Assembly: GCA_946482495.1 (NCBI GenBank)
Contig: CAMLRV010000061.1
Location: forward strand, 1-10,725
Source: an uncultured Flavobacteriia bacterium
GTDB lineage: Bacteria; Bacteroidota; Bacteroidia; Flavobacteriales; Flavobacteriaceae
Length of the DNA: 10,725 nucleotides
Direction: 5' to 3'
Shown here piece by piece: positions 1-5,581 of the stretch. The notes under the pieces were generated by a model, which was given only the letters and a program-made list of their open reading frames with translations, ran no database searches and was not told where the DNA came from. Each line of letters starts with the position of its first letter. Position 1 is the stretch's first letter. The position numbers and the translations under genes were made by a program.

Positions 1-2229
1 GAAGAAGTTAAAAAAGCGGTTCGTTCGGATGAATTTGACCGCGTTAAAGAATTAATCGAAATTGCAAATCAAGGCGAATTATCAGGAGAAACGATTCAGC
101 AAGCCAAAATACTAGAAGGTTCGCTTCGAAATACAGGAATTCACGCATGTGGTGTGATTATTACGCCAGATGATATTACGAATTTCGTACCGGTAACTAC
201 CGCAAAAGATTCTGATTTATACGTTACGCAATTTGATAATGCGGTAGCGGAAAGTGCCGGATTGTTAAAAATGGACTTCCTAGGGTTGAAAACATTAACC
301 CTAATTAAAGATACTGTTAAGTTGGTAAAGTATAAGCGTGATATTACTTTAGATCCGGATACATTTCCAATTGATGATAAAAAGACATATGAACTTTTCC
401 AACGTGGTGAAACAGTAGGTATTTTCCAATACGAATCGCCTGGAATGCAAAAATATTTGAAAGAATTAAAACCAACGGTTTTTGGAGATTTAATTGCGAT
501 GAATGCGCTTTATCGTCCAGGTCCATTGGAATATATTCCTTCTTTCGTTCGTAGAAAAAATGGGTTGGAACCTATTGAATACGATTTAGAAGCTTGTGAA
601 GAATACTTAGCAGAAACTTACGGAATTACAGTATATCAAGAGCAGGTAATGCTTTTGTCACAGAAATTGGCCAATTTCTCTAAGGGTGATGCCGATGTAC
701 TTCGTAAGGCGATGGGTAAAAAGCTGATTGATGTGCTGGAAAAAATGAAGTCGAAATTTATTGAAGGTGCCGTAAAAAATGGTCATGCTGAAGATAAATT
801 AGAAAAAATTTGGAAAGACTGGACAGCTTTTGCACAATATGCTTTCAACAAATCACACTCAACATGTTATGCTTGGATTGCCTATCAAACTGCCTATTTA
901 AAAGCACATTATCCTGCAGAATATATGGCTGCCGTACTTTCGAATAATATGAACGATATCAAATCGGTTTCGTTTTTCATGGAAGAATGTAAACGTATGG
1001 GACTAGAAGTTTTAGGTCCGGATGTGAATGAATCGTACTATAAATTTACGGTAAACGATAATAATGCGATTCGTTTCGGAATGGGTGCGATTAAAGGTGT
1101 AGGAGAAAATGCAGTTAAGACAATTGTAGAATGTAGAAAAGAGGGTCGTTATAAATCTATTTTTGACTTAGCTAAACGTATCGATTTGCGCGCTGCGAAT
1201 AAAAAAGCATTTGAAAACTTAGCCTTAGCAGGTGGTTTCGATGATTTCGGAAATACACACCGAGCACAATATTTTCATGCGGATGGAGATAATGTGACGT
1301 TTTTAGAAAAAGCTATGCGTTTTGGTTCGAAGTTTCAAGAAAACGAAAATTCTTCTCAAGTGAGTTTATTTGGTGATGCTTCGGATGTTCAAATTGCAGA
1401 GCCAGTAGTGCCACCTTGTGAAGAATGGAATACTTTAGAAAAATTATCGCGTGAAAAAGAAGTAGTTGGAATTTATATTTCGGGTCATCCGCTTGACGAT
1501 TATAAGTTCGAAATGAAATATTTCTGCAATACCAAATTACAAGCCTTAAATAGTTTGGAGCAATTAGTAGGTAAGAATCTTTCTTTCGGTGGAATTGTTT
1601 CAAACGTACAACATCGTACTACACAACAAAATAAAGGGTGGGCTACCTTTAATATTGAAGGTTACGAAGAAAGTTTCGAATTCAGAATTTTTAATGAAGA
1701 GTATTTGAAATTCCGTCATTACTTGGTTCAAAATCAGTTTGTTTTTATTAAAATCTTTGTAAAAGAAGGTTGGGAAAATAAAGAAACGGGTAAAAAATCG
1801 GATCCAAGAATTAACTTTTCTCACATGCAAAGTTTACAAGATGTCTTGCCGGATTTCGCTAAAAAGTTAACTATTCAATTGCCAATTGAAGAATTAAAGG
1901 AACAATTAATTTTAAAATTAAACGAACTTTTTTCACATCATCAAGGCGATTTCAATGTAACTTTCGAATTGTTAGAATTAGAAAAAGTTAAACGATTTGT
2001 CAAACGAGAAATCGAAATTGATGAGGAACTACAAGATGATGCTATGATGGAATCTGATGGAGAAGTTGATAATAGTGCTGAGGTGGTTATCGAAAATCAA
2101 ATGGAAGAAATTGAAGAAACGATTATCAAAAACAAGCTAGAAATGCCTAGTCGGAAATTAAAAATTAATATTTCTAAAGAACTATTAGAAGGCTTGGAAC
2201 AAATGCAAATTAATTTTAAGTTGAATTGA
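1..2229 (+). CDS. dnaE: DNA polymerase III subunit alpha, 3' part (5' end outside window)
   Basis: Catalytic subunit of the replicative polymerase. The reading frame is open from base 1 and 742 residues are visible; the internal ATG at 154 is not the start, because recognisable DnaE sequence precedes it (residues 34-51 include LEGSLRNTGIHACGV). The visible part begins inside the palm. L-K-M-D-F-L-G-L-K at about residues 89-97 contains Asp92, which aligns with the third catalytic Asp (E. coli D555); the other two catalytic Asps and the PHP domain lie upstream of the window. Fingers motifs follow (GIFQYESPGMQ, ALYRPGPLEY, KAMGKK, FNKSHSTCYAWIAYQTAYLK), then a helix-hairpin-helix (GAIKGVGENAV, about 362-372), a beta-clamp-binding QVSLFG at 453-458 (bases 1357-1374), and an OB fold at about 520-595. 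The C-terminal part carries a very acidic stretch (about 671-710) before a conserved-looking tail. No obvious terminator follows. Confidence 0.98.
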   Translation, partial: EEVKKAVRSDEFDRVKELIEIANQGELSGETIQQAKILEGSLRNTGIHACGVIITPDDITNFVPVTTAKDSDLYVTQFDNAVAESAGLLKMDFLGLKTLTLIKDTVKLVKYKRDITLDPDTFPIDDKKTYELFQRGETVGIFQYESPGMQKYLKELKPTVFGDLIAMNALYRPGPLEYIPSFVRRKNGLEPIEYDLEACEEYLAETYGITVYQEQVMLLSQKLANFSKGDADVLRKAMGKKLIDVLEKMKSKFIEGAVKNGHAEDKLEKIWKDWTAFAQYAFNKSHSTCYAWIAYQTAYLKAHYPAEYMAAVLSNNMNDIKSVSFFMEECKRMGLEVLGPDVNESYYKFTVNDNNAIRFGMGAIKGVGENAVKTIVECRKEGRYKSIFDLAKRIDLRAANKKAFENLALAGGFDDFGNTHRAQYFHADGDNVTFLEKAMRFGSKFQENENSSQVSLFGDASDVQIAEPVVPPCEEWNTLEKLSREKEVVGIYISGHPLDDYKFEMKYFCNTKLQALNSLEQLVGKNLSFGGIVSNVQHRTTQQNKGWATFNIEGYEESFEFRIFNEEYLKFRHYLVQNQFVFIKIFVKEGWENKETGKKSDPRINFSHMQSLQDVLPDFAKKLTIQLPIEELKEQLILKLNELFSHHQGDFNVTFELLELEKVKRFVKREIEIDEELQDDAMMESDGEVDNSAEVVIENQMEEIEETIIKNKLEMPSRKLKINISKELLEGLEQMQINFKLN

Positions 2230-2269
2230 TTTTGCTAATGTTTCAATAGTTAAAAGAAATCATAAAATT

Positions 2270-2300
2270 TTTTACAGCTGAAATATATTTTCTAAATTCG
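2270..2300 (+). promoter_or_regulatory. Probable trxA promoter (Bacteroidota type)
   Basis: TAAATTCG at 2293-2300 matches seven of eight positions of the Bacteroidota -7 consensus TAnnTTTG. A T-rich TTTT at 2270-2273 lies exactly 19 bases upstream, where the -33 TTTG element is expected. The match is imperfect in both boxes, but it sits correctly in the 109-base gap between dnaE and trxA and would give a leader of about 30 bases. Confidence 0.5.
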
Positions 2301-2338
2301 CATCATTAAAATAAGTACTAAAATATAAACAAAACAAT

Positions 2339-2656
2339 ATGGCATTAGCAATTACAGATGCTACTTTCGAAGAAGTGGTATTAAAATCAGATAAACCAGT
2401 AGTAGTAGATTTTTGGGCAGCTTGGTGTGGACCTTGTAGAATGGTTGGACCAGTTATTGACGAAGTTGCTACAGAATACGATGGTAAAGCAATCGTTGGT
2501 AAAGTTGACGTAGATGCAAATCAAGAATTTGCTGCAAAATACGGAGTTAGAAACATTCCTACTGTATTAGTTTTCCAAAACGGAGAAGTAGTTGGTAGAC
2601 AAGTTGGAGTAGCTCCAAAGAAAACTTACACTGACGCTATCGACGCTTTATTATAA
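2339..2656 (+). CDS. trxA: Thioredoxin
   Basis: Cytoplasmic thiol-disulfide oxidoreductase that reduces protein disulfides and is recharged by thioredoxin reductase. At 105 residues it has the usual length for a single thioredoxin domain. The active site W-C-G-P-C is at 29-33 (Cys30 and Cys33), the buried Asp equivalent to E. coli Asp26 is Asp24, and the cis-proline is Pro74 in N-I-P-T. There is no signal peptide, so it is the cytosolic form. No Shine-Dalgarno is visible; an A-rich leader precedes the ATG, as is common in this phylum. It is 109 bases from dnaE with its own probable promoter and is followed at once by a strong terminator, so it is likely monocistronic. Confidence 0.98.
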   Translation: MALAITDATFEEVVLKSDKPVVVDFWAAWCGPCRMVGPVIDEVATEYDGKAIVGKVDVDANQEFAAKYGVRNIPTVLVFQNGEVVGRQVGVAPKKTYTDAIDALL

Positions 2657-2675
2657 TCGTTAGTTGATAAAAAAC

Positions 2676-2718
2676 AAAAAGCTCAATCTCGTTCTGAAAA
2701 CGAGATTGAGCTTTTTTT
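2676..2718. terminator. Bidirectional intrinsic terminator between trxA and the sensor kinase
   Basis: A perfect 18-bp inverted repeat (2676-2693 paired with 2699-2716, core GCTCAATCTCGTT) has a 5-base loop (2694-2698). It has an A-run on its left and a T-run on its right (2712-2718), so it can terminate trxA transcripts on the plus strand and kinase transcripts on the minus strand. The T-run overlaps the kinase stop codon at 2717-2719, so the minus-strand hairpin begins directly at the end of that gene. Confidence 0.93.
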
Positions 2719-4759
2719 ATAATTTTAAAGTAATGGTTGTTCCTATATTCTCTTTAGATTCAACGTTAAGTTCGCAATGAATGGTTTTGGCTAAATCTCT
2801 AATTAAATGCAAGCCTAATCCAGATTTTATGCCTACCACTTCTTTATCATCAAAAAGCGCTTTAAATTGATGAATTGACGCGCCTTTTCCGTTATCAGTA
2901 ATTGATATAAAAGAACAATTATTTTCACTCCAAGCTTTCCAGGTTATTTCTGCATTATCAATATTTTCTAGCGCTTTAATAGCGTTTCCAGTTAAATTTC
3001 TCATTATAGTTTTGAGATAATTTTTATCTGTGATAACTTCAAAATTTGTTGGATTAGTAAGTATAATAGCAACGTTTTCAATACTTGAAAAATGATTTTT
3101 GATATCGTTAAATAATTCTGTGATTTCTATTTTTTCGGGTTGAGGTTTAAAATTTTCCATTTGACCTTTACTCCATAACAAAATATCTTCCATGGAATTT
3201 AATAGATTTTCTGCGCCAGAAATGGTTTTTTGTTCTAATCGCTTTTTACTTTCCGAATCTAATAATTCTGGGCTTTCTTTTTGTAGATGTAAAAAATGAA
3301 TTAAACTCGCCACCGGACTTCTTAAATCATGATTTAAAATATTAAAAAATTGAAGTTTGGTTTTATTAGCTTCATCTAATTCCTGATTTAATAGTTGAAG
3401 CTTTTTATTTGTTTTCTTTCGATTATAACTTTGTTTAAACAAAAGAAAGGCAATAGCAAGCAATAAGATGAAACCAGTAAAAAGATATATTTTTTGCTTT
3501 TGAGAATTGGCAATTTCTGCATTTTTTAATTTGTTTTCTGCAGATAATAAATCAATTTTTTCTTGCTTGTATTTGTTTTGAAATTTGGCTTCTGCATTCG
3601 CAATATTTTCTTTGGTAGATTCTAATAGCACTTCTTCGTTTACTTTGTTGTAAATTTCAAAATAACGTGAGGCTTCTTTCCAATTATTAAGCGCTTTAAA
3701 ACTGTTGGCAATTAGTTTATTAATTACGATAAAGGAATTTTTATCAAATTGATAAGCATTTTTTGAAGCTTCTTTTAAAATTAGTATTGCTTCAACATAT
3801 TTTTTTTGTTCGAATAAAATCTTGCCTTTAGTTAAATTGACTTCCATCATGATTTCTAAGTCTTTTGACTTTTTTCCGAAAAATTCTGCTTCGCTTAAAT
3901 AGTTTTTAGCGTTGTTTAATTGCTTTTTATCTATGTAAAATTCTGCTAAATATCTATTCGCTGAACTAATACTAATGAATAAAGAGTCTTCTTTAGTGAC
4001 TAAATTATAAATCTTCTTTCTATGAGTGGCAATGCTGTCTAAATTTTGTAATCCCCAATAGCATTTTATAAAATCGTTATGTAAAAAAGCTAAGGCATTT
4101 GGAGAATCTTTTAAATAAGGTTTGGCTAAATACAAATATTCTAATCCTTTTTTATATTGTTTCATTTTGAAATAAGCCTGGCCAATTTGTGCATATGAAA
4201 TTCCAATGTTTACAATATTTTTGGCATCTCCCTTTTTGAATTTTTTGCGATACTCAATAGCTTTTAACTTATAATCAATAAATTTTGAAATTTCGGATTT
4301 ATCCAAATGGTATTCGCCTAAACTTCCATATAAAATACCTTTAGTAAATACATTGTGAGTGGTATCTACTACTTTTTTAATGTAATTTATTAAACCTTCT
4401 CTTTGTTTAAATTGTTTGGTAGAATAGTATAAATAATTTAAACGCATTAAGGCTAGTGTCTCTTCATTTAAAAAACGGCCTTTTTGAGCTAATTGTAACG
4501 ATTTTTCAAAATACGATATAGCAATTTCATATTGATTATTATCATATTCGAATCCATATCCTTTATAAAAATTAAATTTTGAAAGGTATAAATTAGAATT
4601 ATTAGATTTTGATATACCAAAATTGGCAAGTTGAATCAGTTTTTTGTATTTCTCTTCGTTTATAGCGGTTTCACACTGATTGACTAAACTATTTAAAGAT
4701 TTATTTTGGCTCCAAGTGTTTATCGAAAACAGCAAAAGTAAAAGTCCTAAAAATCTCAT
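2717..4759 (-). CDS. TPR-repeat sensor histidine kinase (HisKA/HATPase_c)
   Basis: Membrane sensor kinase of 680 residues. Residues 1-17 form a signal peptide or anchor (MRFLGLLLLLFSINTWS). About 25-375 is a helical array of degenerate TPR-like repeats, predicted periplasmic, for example at 187-212 (Y-A-Q-I-G-Q-A-Y-F). A charged helix at about 378-422, likely coiled coil, leads into a transmembrane segment at about 424-441 and then a cytoplasmic kinase. The H box is F-N-I-L-N-H-D-L-R-S-P with His477 as phosphoacceptor. The ATPase domain shows the N box (N588-L-T-G-N592), G1 (D622-N-G-K-G) and G2 (G647-L-G-L), so it should be active. The start overlaps the upstream regulator stop as ATGA, indicating translational coupling. 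The ligand cannot be told from sequence. It is a HisKA-type kinase rather than the LytS/His_kinase type usually found with LytTR regulators. Confidence 0.95.
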   Translation of the reverse strand: MRFLGLLLLLFSINTWSQNKSLNSLVNQCETAINEEKYKKLIQLANFGISKSNNSNLYLSKFNFYKGYGFEYDNNQYEIAISYFEKSLQLAQKGRFLNEETLALMRLNYLYYSTKQFKQREGLINYIKKVVDTTHNVFTKGILYGSLGEYHLDKSEISKFIDYKLKAIEYRKKFKKGDAKNIVNIGISYAQIGQAYFKMKQYKKGLEYLYLAKPYLKDSPNALAFLHNDFIKCYWGLQNLDSIATHRKKIYNLVTKEDSLFISISSANRYLAEFYIDKKQLNNAKNYLSEAEFFGKKSKDLEIMMEVNLTKGKILFEQKKYVEAILILKEASKNAYQFDKNSFIVINKLIANSFKALNNWKEASRYFEIYNKVNEEVLLESTKENIANAEAKFQNKYKQEKIDLLSAENKLKNAEIANSQKQKIYLFTGFILLLAIAFLLFKQSYNRKKTNKKLQLLNQELDEANKTKLQFFNILNHDLRSPVASLIHFLHLQKESPELLDSESKKRLEQKTISGAENLLNSMEDILLWSKGQMENFKPQPEKIEITELFNDIKNHFSSIENVAIILTNPTNFEVITDKNYLKTIMRNLTGNAIKALENIDNAEITWKAWSENNCSFISITDNGKGASIHQFKALFDDKEVVGIKSGLGLHLIRDLAKTIHCELNVESKENIGTTITLKL

Positions 4760-5460
4760 ATGATTAGTTTTAAATTCTCCTTATAACTTCTTCCAATAGG
4801 TACCGTGGTTTCATTGGTTAAATGAACTTCATTAGTGCTAATTTTTTTAATGAAATTTTTTTGGACAGCAAAACTTCTATGAATTCTGACGAATGAATTA
4901 AAATGATTTTCTTTTAATAAATTACCTAAACTGCTTAAAACACAATGCTTTTTTGTTGGTGTTACAATTAAAGTATAGTCTTTTAAAGCTTCTAAATATA
5001 AGATGTCTTTACTGTTTAATTTAATTTGGGTATGACCTTCTTTTATGAATATTTCATCCTCATTTTCAATTTTGTCGTAAAGATTTGCTTTGTTTAACAT
5101 CGAAAAATACATTTCAATTCTGGAAATGGTATTTTGAAAGCGTTCAAAATTTAAAGGTTTGATAAGGAAATCAAAAGTCTCTACTTCGTAACTATCAGCA
5201 GCATGTTCGGGAAAAGAAGTAATAAAAACACAAACAGGAATTTTATTGATTTTTTTTCTTAGTTCAATTCCAGATAATAAAGGCATATCGATATCAGAAA
5301 AAAGGATGTCAGCCTCATTTATAAATTCACTATATAAAGCTTCGGTGCCCGAGCTAAAAACAGCTAAAACATCTATAAATGAAAACTTCTTAACGTAAGA
5401 TAAAATTGTCAGTCTGTCAATTTCATCATCGTCAATAATTATACACTTTAACTGACTCAT
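4756..5460 (-). CDS. LytTR-family response regulator
   Basis: DNA-binding response regulator of 234 residues, first gene of the operon with the sensor kinase. Receiver domain, residues 1-120: acidic pocket D10-D11-D12, phosphoacceptor Asp56 in F-S-D-I-D-M-P, switch Thr81 in F-I-T-S, and Lys101 in I-K-P-L. LytTR DNA-binding domain, about 135-234: Y-L-E-A-L-K-D-Y-T at 155-163, F-V-R-I-H-R-S-F at 190-197, and P-I-G-R-S-Y at 221-226, all typical. LytTR proteins generally bind direct repeats near promoters. Its four-base overlap with the kinase supports co-expression. Likely targets are unknown; the divergent fibre gene sharing its upstream region is the obvious local candidate, by position only. 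Confidence 0.96.
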   Translation of the reverse strand: MSQLKCIIIDDDEIDRLTILSYVKKFSFIDVLAVFSSGTEALYSEFINEADILFSDIDMPLLSGIELRKKINKIPVCVFITSFPEHAADSYEVETFDFLIKPLNFERFQNTISRIEMYFSMLNKANLYDKIENEDEIFIKEGHTQIKLNSKDILYLEALKDYTLIVTPTKKHCVLSSLGNLLKENHFNSFVRIHRSFAVQKNFIKKISTNEVHLTNETTVPIGRSYKENLKLII

Positions 5461-5478
5461 ATTCTCTTAATTATTAGC

Positions 5479-5486
5479 CAAAAATA
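5479..5486 (-). promoter_or_regulatory. Probable -7 element for the regulator/kinase operon
   Basis: Read on the minus strand this is TATTTTTG, a perfect match to TAnnTTTG, ending 18 bases before the regulator ATG. I see no good TTTG -33 box 19-21 bases upstream. A run of nine A (the complement of T at 5490-5498) occupies the adjacent part of the spacer. Confidence 0.45.
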
Positions 5487-5556
5487 CAATTTTTTTTTAT
5501 TCGTCTATTTAAAATGTTGTTTATCTATTTGTTTAAATAAAACTGTTTTTTAACAA

Positions 5557-5564
5557 TATTTTTG
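5557..5564 (+). promoter_or_regulatory. Probable -7 element for the fibre-like protein gene
   Basis: TATTTTTG is a perfect match to the Bacteroidota -7 consensus, ending 17 bases before the ATG at 5582. The nearest TTTG (5528-5531) is 25 bases upstream, longer than the usual 19-23, so expression may be weak or need an activator. The GGAG at 5564-5567 lies 14 bases from the ATG, too far to act as a normal Shine-Dalgarno for it. Confidence 0.45.
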
Positions 5565-5581
5565 GAGTAAAATTATGAATT

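Noticed and set aside
3800..3807. Eight-T run inside the sensor kinase gene as a phase-variation tract
   Set aside because: It encodes Lys-Lys within an intact frame, and runs of this length are expected in such an AT-rich gene.
5575..5577. ATG at 5575 with GGAG seven bases upstream as the fibre-gene start
   Set aside because: It is out of frame with the signal peptide and the whole protein. The in-frame ATG at 5582 gives a clean signal peptide.
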